Shown piece after piece: positions 1 to 7,885 of a stretch of 64,000 nucleotides of DNA (the stretch's first letter is position 1; the number at the start of each line of letters is the position of its first letter). Below the pieces are notes generated by a model. It was given only the letters and a program-made list of their open reading frames with translations. It did no database searches and was not told the DNA's origin. The DNA is taken from contig NZ_VNJK01000001.1 of assembly GCF_007786455.1 (NCBI RefSeq), positions 526,576-590,575 of the forward strand. The letters run 5' to 3'. Made by a program: the position numbers and the translations under genes. The DNA is from Paenibacillus agilis (GTDB lineage: Bacteria > Bacillota > Bacilli > Paenibacillales > Paenibacillaceae).

Positions 1-1
1 C

Positions 2-511
2 TGGTTGACGAATACCGTTTTCTTCTTGGCGAACTTAATGCAGACGATACCGAGTCTCGCGTTATTAGCGATATTTATTCCTTTTTTAGGGATTGGGATG
101 AAGCCTGCTATCGTTGCCTTGTTCTTGTATTCGATTATGCCGATTATGCGCAATACGTATGATGGCTTTCGTTCGGTGGACAACAGCGTGCTGGAGGCTG
201 CACGAGGGATGGGATACAGCACGATGCAGTCGATTCTTCGCATTCGCCTGCCGCTAGCTCTGCCTTACATCATGTCAGGTATTCGCATTACGACGATTTA
301 CATTATTAGTTGGGCTACATTGGCTACCTTGATCGGTGCAGGTGGTCTAGGAAGACTAATTGTAGGCGGGCTTGGTGTTAATAAATTGGAGCTTGTTGTA
401 GTAGGAGCTGTTGGTGCAATATTGCTCGTATTAATTGCGGATACACTGTTTGGGTGGTTAGAGCGCATGCTCACCAAGCGATATGGTCGCACGAGTTCGA
501 CTACTGCATAG
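2..511 (+). CDS. Osmoprotectant ABC transporter permease, 3' part (OpuCB-like)
   Basis: Membrane permease of a glycine betaine/carnitine/choline importer. The reading frame is already open at base 2, so the true start lies outside the window; the TTG at base 5 is internal. The visible 169 residues carry several hydrophobic segments and the classic inner-membrane-component loop around EAARGMGYST...LPLALPYIMSGIR (about residues 60-98), which contacts the ATPase. The next two genes encode the substrate-binding lipoprotein and a second permease, which is the B-C-D order of OpuC operons; the ATPase gene would lie upstream, outside the window. Assignment to the OpuC family is firm; the exact substrate is not determinable. 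Confidence 0.9.
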   Translation, partial: WLTNTVFFLANLMQTIPSLALLAIFIPFLGIGMKPAIVALFLYSIMPIMRNTYDGFRSVDNSVLEAARGMGYSTMQSILRIRLPLALPYIMSGIRITTIYIISWATLATLIGAGGLGRLIVGGLGVNKLELVVVGAVGAILLVLIADTLFGWLERMLTKRYGRTSSTTA

Positions 512-534
512 AGTGGATGGAAAGAGGGACGAGA

Positions 535-1464
535 ATGATACAGATAAAAGCTTCGGCTAAAAAGGTAACAGCGCTCCTTCTTAGCGGGGTGCTTGTCGCA
601 ACGACCTTGCTGCTGTCTGGTTGCGGCAAGGAAGAACAGATTGTTATCGGAACGCAGACGTTTACCGAATCAAAGATCATGGCTGAAATGTATAAAGCAC
701 TCATTGAACAGCAGACAGATTTGGAGGCAAAGATTATTCCTGATCTGGCTGCGAGTGCCGTCATTATTAATGCGATGAAGAAAAATGAAGTACATATGGC
801 GACTTTATACAGCGGAGAGCTGTTTAATAATCACTTTCCAATAGAAGAAACGAAAGATCGCCAAGAAGTATTGAAGCAGGCGCAAGCGGGCTTTGACAAG
901 TATTTAGGCTTTACATGGATGGATTCATTGGGTTTTGAAAATACATATGCGTTTACCGTGCGCAGTCAGCTAGCGGATGAGCGAGGATATGAGCGTATCT
1001 CAGATGTGGTTAAGGATGCTGGCAACTTGCGGCTAGGTGTGGACACGACATGGATGGAGCGGACGAATGATGGTTATCCAGCATTTCGCAAGGCGTATAA
1101 CGTAGAGTTCGGGCAAGCATTTCCGATGGAACAAAGCCTCGTCTATGAAGCTGTAGGAAATAATCAGGTGGATATCGTACTTGCTTACTCTACAGATTCG
1201 AGGATCAAGGCTTATGATTTGAAAACGTTAGAGGATGACAAGCAATTTTTCCCGCCCTATGATGCTTCTCCTGTCCTGTTGAATGAATTGGCACAGAAAC
1301 ATCCAGAGGTCGTACAGGCGATTCAGCCGCTCATCGGTACGGTAAATGAACAGACGATGATTGACTTGAATTACAAAGTGGATATTGAGAAGAAAAGTGA
1401 GCGCGAAGTCGCTATCGAATATTTGCAGCAACAAGGATTATTGGAGAAAAATAATGAAAAGTAG
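535..1464 (+). CDS. Osmoprotectant-binding lipoprotein (OpuCC-like)
   Basis: Extracytoplasmic substrate-binding protein of the OpuC-type transporter, anchored by a lipid. I place the start at ATG 535 because an AGAGGGACG Shine-Dalgarno sits just upstream and it gives a normal lipoprotein signal: a Lys-containing n-region, a hydrophobic core, then the lipobox LLSGC with Cys at residue 30. The open frame extends upstream into the permease gene, but that extension would bury the signal peptide. The mature part starts with IVIGTQTFTESKIMAEM, typical of the glycine betaine/choline-binding OpuAC family, and the total of 309 aa is usual. It lies 23 bp after the first permease and 15 bp before the second, so all are probably one operon. 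Confidence 0.9.
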   Translation: MIQIKASAKKVTALLLSGVLVATTLLLSGCGKEEQIVIGTQTFTESKIMAEMYKALIEQQTDLEAKIIPDLAASAVIINAMKKNEVHMATLYSGELFNNHFPIEETKDRQEVLKQAQAGFDKYLGFTWMDSLGFENTYAFTVRSQLADERGYERISDVVKDAGNLRLGVDTTWMERTNDGYPAFRKAYNVEFGQAFPMEQSLVYEAVGNNQVDIVLAYSTDSRIKAYDLKTLEDDKQFFPPYDASPVLLNELAQKHPEVVQAIQPLIGTVNEQTMIDLNYKVDIEKKSEREVAIEYLQQQGLLEKNNEK

Positions 1465-1479
1465 AAGGGAGGAACTAAG

Positions 1480-2154
1480 ATGGACAGTTATCAATGGTCG
1501 TTAGCAGACTTGTTTTCGTATATGAGTCGAAATTCTGACTTGCTATGGGAGCATTTTCTCTCACACCTATACATGGTGGTTAGTGGAGTTGGTTTAGCAA
1601 TTGTGCTAGGCATTCCCTTGGGCGTGCTCTGTACGCGTCATGAAAAGCTAGCCAAAGTCATATTAGGCATAACGAGTATACTGCAAGTTATTCCGAGCTT
1701 GGCTTTGCTTGTGTTATTGATGCTTGTGCTCGGATTAGGCTCCAAGACGGTCATTGTTGGTTTGTTGTTCTATTCCTTGAACCCAATCGTACGAAATACG
1801 TACATTGGACTAAAGCAAGTAGACGCAAGCTATATCGAAGCAGGCAGAGGGATCGGGATGAGCCCGTTTCAACTACTCGTTAAGGTGCGCTTTCCACTAT
1901 CTCTCCCGTACATCATTTCAGGCTTAAGGATTGCAGCTGTCATCGCTATCGGTGTCGTAACGATAGCACCACTCGTTGGAGGAGAGGGCTTGGGCCGTGA
2001 AATTTATGCGGGTATTAACAATCAGAATCCACTTCGTATTTATGCAGGAGCGATCCCTGCGGCATTGATAGCTATCGTGGCTGATCTTGTACTGGGATAT
2101 TTCCAACGCAAGCTGAACTTTGCGGATCGTAAGTCGAGCCCTAGTACAAGTTAA
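1480..2154 (+). CDS. Osmoprotectant ABC transporter permease (OpuCD-like)
   Basis: Second permease of the OpuC-like importer, 224 aa with about five or six membrane segments. The ABC-contact loop is visible as EAGRGIGMSPFQ...FPLSLPYIISGLR (about residues 127-150), closely parallel to the loop of the truncated permease at the window start. ATG 1480 follows an AAGGGAGG ribosome-binding site at 1465. It is the last gene of the operon and is followed by a strong terminator at 2211-2264. Confidence 0.9.
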   Translation: MDSYQWSLADLFSYMSRNSDLLWEHFLSHLYMVVSGVGLAIVLGIPLGVLCTRHEKLAKVILGITSILQVIPSLALLVLLMLVLGLGSKTVIVGLLFYSLNPIVRNTYIGLKQVDASYIEAGRGIGMSPFQLLVKVRFPLSLPYIISGLRIAAVIAIGVVTIAPLVGGEGLGREIYAGINNQNPLRIYAGAIPAALIAIVADLVLGYFQRKLNFADRKSSPSTS

Positions 2155-2210
2155 TATTATCTAATATTTGCATTTTACATTAGAACAGAAGTGGTTAATG
2201 ATTTGATCGT

Positions 2211-2264
2211 AAAAAGGAATAGCCGCAGTAGAAATGGATTTTTCTACTGCGGCTATTCCTTTTA
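2211..2264. terminator. Bidirectional terminator between opuC-like operon and MOSC gene
   Basis: A near-perfect stem pairs AAGGAATAGCCGCAGTAG with CTACTGCGGCTATTCCTT, flanked by A-run on the left and T-run on the right, so it can stop transcription from both sides. It lies between two convergent genes. Confidence 0.9.
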
Positions 2265-2353
2265 TGTTGGATGGGTACAGGTACTAACATAACTACTGTC
2301 CCGAAGCGTATCCGTAATCAATAACAACCTAGAAATAAGTGGAGTGTGACCAT

Positions 2354-3034
2354 TTAGTTTCCTTCAATCCGCTTGGACGTATCTGTTTCGATGCCTTCTA
2401 AGCGCTTCGTAAAGGTAGCTCTCCAATTCGTAGATAGCCCTTTGTTGCTTAACAGCGCACGAATGCCTTCTTCCCCGTGCAGCTTCTGATGCATCACTTC
2501 GTTGGCAAAGCGAATGCTCAAACGCTGTTCATCCATATGAATTAGCTCAATCTGATCATCTGGTGAAACGATGCCTTCTTCGAGTACGCGCCAATAGTAC
2601 CCGGTATAGCCGGTCTCTTGCATCCAAATTGGAATGTTAGCCATATTGTATCTGGCTGCTAGCTTGAAGCAAGGCTGACGCGGCTGCGTCACCTGAACAC
2701 GAGCTGTGCCGATGCGATAAATATCCCCGATATGTACATCATCTTCAATGAGTCCGCGAGTCGTAACATTTTCTCCAAATGCAGATATGGGTAGATCGAA
2801 ATCCCACTGCTGCTGCCAATACGTATAGTGCTCAATGGGATAGACACACACTGCTTTTTCCGGACCCCCATGATATCTCAAATCCGCTTGACCATCGCCT
2901 TCGAAGCCTAACGTACGCAGTGCTATCGTATGATCTACAGGAAATTTCATCATACCGGACAATACAGGCTTGCCGTTATGAGTGAGTGATTCACTAGGTA
3001 ATCCGACTTGGAGTCCTACAAGTTCCACGTGCAT
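2354..3034 (-). CDS. MOSC domain protein (YiiM-like)
   Basis: MOSC domain proteins are molybdenum-cofactor sulfurase C-terminal-like proteins; the stand-alone YiiM type is linked to handling of N-hydroxylated compounds. The 226-aa length is usual. The conserved segments are seen: HGGPEKAVCVYP (about 54-65), FGENVTTRGL (about 86-95), GDIYRIGTARVQVTQPRQPCFKL (about 100-122, with the conserved Cys) and the terminal TGYYWRVLEEG. ATG at 3034 has a GGAGGAAC ribosome-binding site. It is divergent from the AraC regulator, with only 88 bp between the starts; there is no sign that they act together. Confidence 0.9.
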   Translation of the reverse strand: MHVELVGLQVGLPSESLTHNGKPVLSGMMKFPVDHTIALRTLGFEGDGQADLRYHGGPEKAVCVYPIEHYTYWQQQWDFDLPISAFGENVTTRGLIEDDVHIGDIYRIGTARVQVTQPRQPCFKLAARYNMANIPIWMQETGYTGYYWRVLEEGIVSPDDQIELIHMDEQRLSIRFANEVMHQKLHGEEGIRALLSNKGLSTNWRATFTKRLEGIETDTSKRIEGN

Positions 3035-3067
3035 AGCTTGTTCCTCCTGCTGTTCGCTTTACCTTCA

Positions 3068-3076
3068 TGATATAAT
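3068..3076 (+). promoter_or_regulatory. Extended -10 promoter element for AraC-type regulator
   Basis: TGATATAAT is an extended -10 (TGnTATAAT), 47 bp before the regulator start. No good -35 is visible at the usual distance, which is common for extended -10 promoters. Confidence 0.55.
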
Positions 3077-3122
3077 AGTAGCGACAGCATCACAAGGGAT
3101 TACAAGGACTTGGAGGTACGAG

Positions 3123-4103
3123 ATGGAAAATCCGATGCAGGCTGCACATGAGAGCGCTCAACCGTCGTTATCATCGGACGTGACGTTGTATCGTGGTGAA
3201 CTAGAAATCGGAACCTTGCTTCCGTTCAAAGTATATCGTTGGACACAAGCTGGTGGCAGCAGTCGCGACCATGCCCATGATTATTTCCAGATCTGGTATG
3301 TCGTAAAAGGGTCCTTCCAGCATACAATTGATCATAAGACGTATCAAATGATGAAGGGGAACTTATTTGTCATCCCTCCCTATGCCGTTCATCGGGTTGA
3401 TCTTATTCCTGATCAAGATATGGAGATTATCGGCTGTGAGTTTCTCCCTCATTTTATTAATGAACATTTTCAGCGCCCAAATGAAGGTACGGATCGCTTC
3501 GATTATTCTTATCTTGAACAATTTATGGTCAGTGAAGATGAATTGATACCGAAAGTAACATTATTAGGAGAAGTGGATGCGGAAGTAACAAGGCTGCTGA
3601 GTGAGATGCTTGCTGAGTTCCAACAGGGTGAACACTACTATGAGCTAGTTCTGAAGGCTAACTTATTAAAGCTGCTGTCCATCATTATTCGTCAAATGGC
3701 CAAGCAGCGAGGTGGAGGGTCTGAGGAAGAAGATCGTATGGAGAAATTCCGCGGTCTTATGATGGGAGCGTTAAACTATATTCATGAACATTACCCGGAA
3801 GAGCTTCGTTTGGAAGGGTTATGCCGTCAATTTAATTTATCAAAATCGTATTTTTGCGCGTTATTCAAACGCTATACGGGTAAAACCTTTAATGATTACT
3901 TGATTGATTTGCGTATCCGAAAAGCAGCAGAGATGTTGTTGAATACGGACAGTACCATTACCGAAATCGGATACGGTGTCGGCTTTAATGATATCGCTTA
4001 CTTTTCACGAATATTCAAACGGCATACGGGTGTATCGCCATCCCAATTTAAGCGAAATGCGCTGGCTGTTCATTCTCATTCTACACATCAGGCTAAGTCA
4101 TAA
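3123..4103 (+). CDS. AraC family transcriptional regulator with cupin sensor
   Basis: Start chosen at ATG 3123 behind a CTTGGAGG site; the open frame upstream of it runs into the divergent MOSC gene and is not plausible. The 326-aa protein has an N-terminal cupin-type sugar-binding domain (about 20-150; RDHAHDYFQIWYV and VIPPYAVHRV are typical) and a C-terminal double helix-turn-helix (about 215-315; LSKSYFCALFKRYTG and IAYFSRIFKRHTG). AraC/cupin regulators usually activate a nearby sugar-use operon; here the three-gene isomerase/dehydrogenase operon starts 200 bp downstream, so it is the likely target (inference). A terminator separates the two transcripts. Confidence 0.92.
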   Translation: MENPMQAAHESAQPSLSSDVTLYRGELEIGTLLPFKVYRWTQAGGSSRDHAHDYFQIWYVVKGSFQHTIDHKTYQMMKGNLFVIPPYAVHRVDLIPDQDMEIIGCEFLPHFINEHFQRPNEGTDRFDYSYLEQFMVSEDELIPKVTLLGEVDAEVTRLLSEMLAEFQQGEHYYELVLKANLLKLLSIIIRQMAKQRGGGSEEEDRMEKFRGLMMGALNYIHEHYPEELRLEGLCRQFNLSKSYFCALFKRYTGKTFNDYLIDLRIRKAAEMLLNTDSTITEIGYGVGFNDIAYFSRIFKRHTGVSPSQFKRNALAVHSHSTHQAKS

Positions 4104-4117
4104 TACAGAACGAAGAG

Positions 4118-4148
4118 GAGACAGTCTTTATGGACTGTTTCTTTTTTT
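4118..4148 (+). terminator. Terminator after AraC regulator
   Basis: Stem GAGACAGTC / GACTGTTTC (one G-U pair) with a 6-nt loop followed by a run of seven T. Confidence 0.85.
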
Positions 4149-4224
4149 ACCCCATTTCACGAATGTTTGTAAGAAAGTACAACAACTGTGGAACATAGTT
4201 CAATGGCTTCCAAGGCAGATTTCA

Positions 4225-4268
4225 TATAATGAAAGTGTGACATACATTACAACCTGCAACCGCTTCCA
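4225..4268 (+). promoter_or_regulatory. -10 element and candidate cre (CcpA) site before sugar operon
   Basis: TATAAT at 4225-4230 is a perfect -10; the -35 is poor, which suits an activator-dependent promoter. TGCAACCGCTTCCA at 4255-4268 fits the relaxed cre consensus TGNAANCGNWNNCA at every fixed position and would lie just after the expected transcription start, where CcpA blocks transcription. Binding is inferred, not shown. Confidence 0.55.
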
Positions 4269-4310
4269 ACGGAGGCGCCTTGTTGGCAGGCATGCTGGGA
4301 GTGGAACAAG

Positions 4311-5183
4311 ATGAAGCTGGGAGTTAGTACGTATTGTTTATACCAAGCGATGGGACAACAGAAGATGGACATATTCGCTGTGCTGAAATGGATCAAGGAA
4401 AATGGAGGCGAACATGCTGAGATCGTTCAGCTTTTAGATATTGGATTCGACCTGCACGGGAAGCCAGAATTAGCGGAGCAAATCAGACAGTATGCAGATG
4501 AGATTGGACTGGAACTGTCCAATTATTGTGTGGGTGGAAATGTGGCTGGCTTGTCAGAGGAAGCTTATACAGCTGAGATTGAACGCCTCAAAGGTCATAT
4601 CGATATCGCTCATCAACTTGGTGTGAAGCGCATGCGCCATGATGTTGCTTCCCGTCCGTTGGAAGAGACAGGTACGGCTTATTTTGAACAGGATTACGCT
4701 CAAATTGTCGCGGCTTGCCGTGAGCTTGCGGACTATGCTTCCCAATATGGTATTGCGACAAGCATTGAGAACCACGGCTTCTACGCCCAGCATAGCGAGC
4801 GAGTGCGCCGCATCGTGCTTGATGTGAATCGTGACAACTTCCGGACAACGCTGGATGTCGGTAATTTCGTCTGTGTGGATGAGCCGACTGAGCCAGCCGT
4901 TCGCGCCAACGTCTCTTTAGCGAGCATGGTCCATTTTAAAGATTTTTATTTACGACCTGCTGATTGCAATCCTGGAGAGGGCTGGTTCCAATCGTTGCAT
5001 GGTCAATATATAAGAGGAGCGATCGTTGGCCAGGGGGACTTGCCAATACCGAAGCTCGTTTCCATCGTGAAGCAATCTGGCTATGACGGCTATGTATCCA
5101 TTGAGTTTGAAGGAATGGAAGATTGCTTAAAAGGGACTCGAATTGCATTGGACAATCTGCGTCGATTATGGAATGAGGCGTAA
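4311..5183 (+). CDS. Sugar phosphate isomerase/epimerase, TIM barrel
   Basis: A 290-aa xylose-isomerase-like TIM barrel protein (AP endonuclease 2 fold). Metal-site segments typical of the family are visible: SIENHGFYAQ (about 147-156), TTLDVGNFVCVD (about 179-190), MVHFKDFYLRP (about 204-214) and the late YDGYVSIEFEG with its Glu. Members isomerise or dehydrate keto-sugars or inositol-derived compounds. It is the first gene of an operon with a Gfo/Idh/MocA dehydrogenase and a second isomerase, so the three probably oxidise and rearrange one sugar or cyclitol. The substrate cannot be read from sequence. Confidence 0.85.
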   Translation: MKLGVSTYCLYQAMGQQKMDIFAVLKWIKENGGEHAEIVQLLDIGFDLHGKPELAEQIRQYADEIGLELSNYCVGGNVAGLSEEAYTAEIERLKGHIDIAHQLGVKRMRHDVASRPLEETGTAYFEQDYAQIVAACRELADYASQYGIATSIENHGFYAQHSERVRRIVLDVNRDNFRTTLDVGNFVCVDEPTEPAVRANVSLASMVHFKDFYLRPADCNPGEGWFQSLHGQYIRGAIVGQGDLPIPKLVSIVKQSGYDGYVSIEFEGMEDCLKGTRIALDNLRRLWNEA

Positions 5184-5267
5184 CGATTTGATCGTAGAAA
5201 AAATAAGTGAGTATGTATTCGAAATGGTTGATGTGAGTGACTGACAAAATAGGGAGGAAGTAAATCA

Positions 5268-6347
5268 ATGAGCAAATTGCGTGTAGGTGTCATAGGGGCG
5301 GGATCTATTTCGGAGTTTCATTTTAAGGGCTATGCCCAACACCCTGATGTAGAAATTGTAGCCGTATGTGATCTAAATGAGGAGCGGGCACGTGCAAAGG
5401 CGACCGAATTTGGTGCTAGCAAAGTATATACAAGTGTAGCAGAATTCTTGCGCGACGAAGCTATTGATGCGGTCAGCGTTTGTACTTGGAATAACACACA
5501 TGCTGAAAATAGTATCGCTGCTTTGAAGGCTGGCAAGCATGTATTGGTGGAGAAACCATTATGCCGTACAGTGGAAGAAGCTTTGGCGATTCAGGAAGCT
5601 GTTCAAGAGAGCGGGAAAATATTGCAGATTGGTTATGTGCGCCGTTTCGGTACAAATACGAAAGTGTTGAAGAAGTTTATAGATGCAGGTGAACTCGGGG
5701 AGATTTATTATGCAAAGGCTTCTTGTCTTCGTCGTTTAGGCAATCCAGGTGGCTGGTTCAGCGACATTCAGCGTTCTGGCGGCGGTCCATTGATTGACCT
5801 TGGCGTCCACGTCATCGACCTTTGCTGGTATTTGATGGGCAAGCCAAAGGTTAAGAGTGTTACCGGAAATACGTACAATAAGCTGGGCAATCGTGGTCAC
5901 ATTGAGAACTTTAGCTTTTATCAAGCAGCTGATTATGATGCGAATCATAATACAATTGAAGATATGGCCAATGCACTGATTCGTTTTGAAAACGGAGCTT
6001 CACTGGCTGTAGATGTAAGCTTTACGCTTCATGCGAAGCAAGAGGAGCTTGCGGTGAAGTTGTATGGAGATAAGGGTGGAGCTGAGGTGGAGCCTGAGCT
6101 TGCGATTGTTAGTGAGAAGCATAATACGATGTTAAATATTACACCGCAAATCGATGAGCTTTCCTTTGATTTTGAGAAGGGGTTTGCTTCTGAAGTTGCC
6201 CATTTCGTTGAGACTTGCTTAGGTAGAGAAGAAACGATTTGTCCTGTTGAGGATGGCGTCGAAATGCTTAAAATATTGTGCGGAATTTATGAATCAAGCC
6301 GAACAGGCAAAGAGGTTATTTATGAGGCTGAAAAAGTATTGAACTAG
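5268..6347 (+). CDS. Gfo/Idh/MocA family oxidoreductase
   Basis: NAD(P)-dependent sugar or inositol dehydrogenase, 359 aa. The N-terminal Rossmann fold begins VGVIGAGSISEFHF (GxGxIS), EKPLCR at about residues 95-100 holds the catalytic-site Lys of the EKP motif, and GPLIDLGVHVIDLCWYLMG (about 172-190) holds the Asp/His pair of the C-terminal domain. It starts at ATG 5268 behind AGGGAGGAAG. The isomerase genes on both sides suggest oxidation to a keto-sugar followed by isomerisation. Confidence 0.9.
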   Translation: MSKLRVGVIGAGSISEFHFKGYAQHPDVEIVAVCDLNEERARAKATEFGASKVYTSVAEFLRDEAIDAVSVCTWNNTHAENSIAALKAGKHVLVEKPLCRTVEEALAIQEAVQESGKILQIGYVRRFGTNTKVLKKFIDAGELGEIYYAKASCLRRLGNPGGWFSDIQRSGGGPLIDLGVHVIDLCWYLMGKPKVKSVTGNTYNKLGNRGHIENFSFYQAADYDANHNTIEDMANALIRFENGASLAVDVSFTLHAKQEELAVKLYGDKGGAEVEPELAIVSEKHNTMLNITPQIDELSFDFEKGFASEVAHFVETCLGREETICPVEDGVEMLKILCGIYESSRTGKEVIYEAEKVLN

Positions 6348-6403
6348 GTATTTTTTTAAATGATGCTATGAATTCATTGAGGATGGGAAAGGAGTCAGTA
6401 AAT

Positions 6404-7276
6404 ATGGTAAAGATCCATCAACCGATCGGGGTAATGACAGACAGCTTTAAATTGCCATTGAGAGAAGCACTGCGTAAGGCACAAGAGGTGGGCGCAAATG
6501 GTGTGCAAATTTATGCGGTAGAAGGGGAAATGGACCCTGCTAATCTATCTTCAACTGCTCGCAAAGAATTGAAATCATATATTGAAGATTTAGGATTAGA
6601 AGTATCGGCGCTGGTAGGAGATTTGGCTGGACATGGATTCCAAGATCCAGAGGCTAACCCATGGAAAATTGAAAAATCGAAGCGCATTCTTGATTTGGCA
6701 CTTGATCTGGGTTCAAATATTGTAACGACACATATTGGCATTGTCCCTAATAATGACCATCCTATATATGCGACGATGCAGCGTGCTTGTGAGGAGCTTA
6801 GCCAATATGCGAATAGTGTAGGCGGGCACTTTGCCATTGAGACAGGGCCAGAAACATCTGCACATTTGAAACAATTCCTAGATTCATTAACTGGCAGAGG
6901 GATGGCTGTTAACTTCGATCCAGCGAATATGGTCATGGTAACTGGTGATGATCCTGTGCAAGGTGTATATACGTTGAAGGATTACATTGTGCACACCCAT
7001 GTGAAGGACGGCATTCGTGTACGCGAAGTTGATCCGCGTGAAGTGTATGGGATGTTGGGCTTTGAGCCGATGAGCCATGAGAAGCTTGCTGAAATGGCCA
7101 CAGATGGCCCATTCAAAGAATTGCCATTAGGAGAAGGTAACGTTGACTTCGATAGTTATTTCCAAGCTCTTGTAGACATTGGCTTTAATGGCTATTTAAC
7201 GATTGAACGAGAAGTTGGAACCGATCCAGCAGAAGATATCCGTAAAGCTGTACAGTTTATTAAGCGTTACAAATAA
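6404..7276 (+). CDS. Sugar phosphate isomerase/epimerase, TIM barrel (second)
   Basis: Start chosen at ATG 6404, 9 nt after AAAGGAG; the ATG 12 codons earlier has no ribosome-binding site. The 290-aa protein belongs to the same xylose-isomerase-like TIM barrel family as the first operon gene but is only distantly related to it: GSNIVTTHIGI (about 107-117), HFAIETGPETS (about 145-155), MAVNFDPANMVM (about 168-179), VHTHVKDGI (about 197-205) and GYLTIEREVG near the end. As last gene of the operon it is followed by a hairpin at 7331. The substrate is unknown. Confidence 0.85.
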   Translation: MVKIHQPIGVMTDSFKLPLREALRKAQEVGANGVQIYAVEGEMDPANLSSTARKELKSYIEDLGLEVSALVGDLAGHGFQDPEANPWKIEKSKRILDLALDLGSNIVTTHIGIVPNNDHPIYATMQRACEELSQYANSVGGHFAIETGPETSAHLKQFLDSLTGRGMAVNFDPANMVMVTGDDPVQGVYTLKDYIVHTHVKDGIRVREVDPREVYGMLGFEPMSHEKLAEMATDGPFKELPLGEGNVDFDSYFQALVDIGFNGYLTIEREVGTDPAEDIRKAVQFIKRYK

Positions 7277-7330
7277 TGCCTGTAATATACTATTTTTCAT
7301 AGAAATATATGTTCTCACCATCTTTTATAG

Positions 7331-7362
7331 CAGCAGGCTCACGCCGTGGAGTCTGCTGTTTG
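7331..7362 (+). terminator. Probable terminator after sugar operon
   Basis: Ten-base stem CAGCAGGCTC / GAGTCTGCTG with 8-nt loop; the T-run after it is short and broken (TTTGCTGTT), so termination may be partial. Confidence 0.6.
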
Positions 7363-7418
7363 CTGTTCATATAATGTGGTGCAAGACAAAATATTTAATA
7401 TGAAGGATGGGATTACGT

Positions 7419-7745
7419 ATGGGTAGAGAATTTGAGCACCATCATAAAAAATCCAAAAAACGTAAACATGGACACGGTCATGGCGAAGGTCACGGCCGCA
7501 AAAAACTTATCAAGGTTAGAGTGAAAAAGAGCGCTAAAAAGATCGTTAAAGTTATTGAGAAGAAAGTCTTCACTGTAAAGAAAATAAAGAAATTCAAAGT
7601 AAACTTGGGTACTCGTAGTCACGGTGGCGGACACAAGAAACACGGTGGCCACAAAAAACACCATGGCCACAAGAAACACCATGGCCACAAAAAACATCAT
7701 GGACATCGCAAAGACTGCCATCATAAAGTATTCGGCTCTGAATAA
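7419..7745 (+). CDS. His/Lys-rich repeat protein, possible spore coat or metal-binding protein
   Basis: I do not recognise a known family. The 108-aa protein is extremely basic. It has an N-terminal His cluster (EFEHHHKKSKKRKHGHGHGEGHG), a Lys-rich middle with alternating Val/Ile (about 33-66), and a C-terminal tract of tandem GHKKHH units (about 73-98) encoded by near-identical 18-bp repeats at roughly 7640-7705. Start ATG 7419 sits 7 nt after AAGGATGGG; an ATG 12 bp earlier overlaps that site. Low-complexity His/Lys/Gly repeats occur in Bacillales spore-coat proteins and in metal-storage proteins. Both are inference only. It is monocistronic between two terminators. Confidence 0.75.
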   Translation: MGREFEHHHKKSKKRKHGHGHGEGHGRKKLIKVRVKKSAKKIVKVIEKKVFTVKKIKKFKVNLGTRSHGGGHKKHGGHKKHHGHKKHHGHKKHHGHRKDCHHKVFGSE

Positions 7746-7775
7746 TGTTTAATTTGTGCGTGCAGGATACTGCCT

Positions 7776-7802
7776 AGTGCTTGTCCTGCAAGCACTTTTT
7801 TT
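7776..7802 (+). terminator. Terminator after His/Lys-rich gene
   Basis: Perfect stem AGTGCTTG / CAAGCACT with 5-nt loop and a seven-T run. Confidence 0.9.
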
Positions 7803-7818
7803 GTACATAAAAAGGTAG

Positions 7819-7869
7819 AAAAAAAATCACCTCCATGATGCCACGAATGATGTGGAAAGGGAGGTGATT
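7819..7869 (-). terminator. Terminator after amidase gene
   Basis: On the minus strand AATCACCTCC pairs with GGAGGTGATT, followed by an eight-T run; an inner CCAC/GTGG stem closes the loop. Confidence 0.85.
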
Positions 7870-7885
7870 CGAGATGTAATCTTAT

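Noticed and set aside
3976..4314. ORF of 112 codons overlapping the AraC gene end and the sugar operon promoter
   Set aside because: It crosses the AraC coding region in another frame, a terminator and a promoter; chance ORF.
7620..7710. CRISPR-like or satellite repeat
   Set aside because: The 18-bp repeats are in frame and encode GHKKHH units of a protein with a good start; they are coding repeats.
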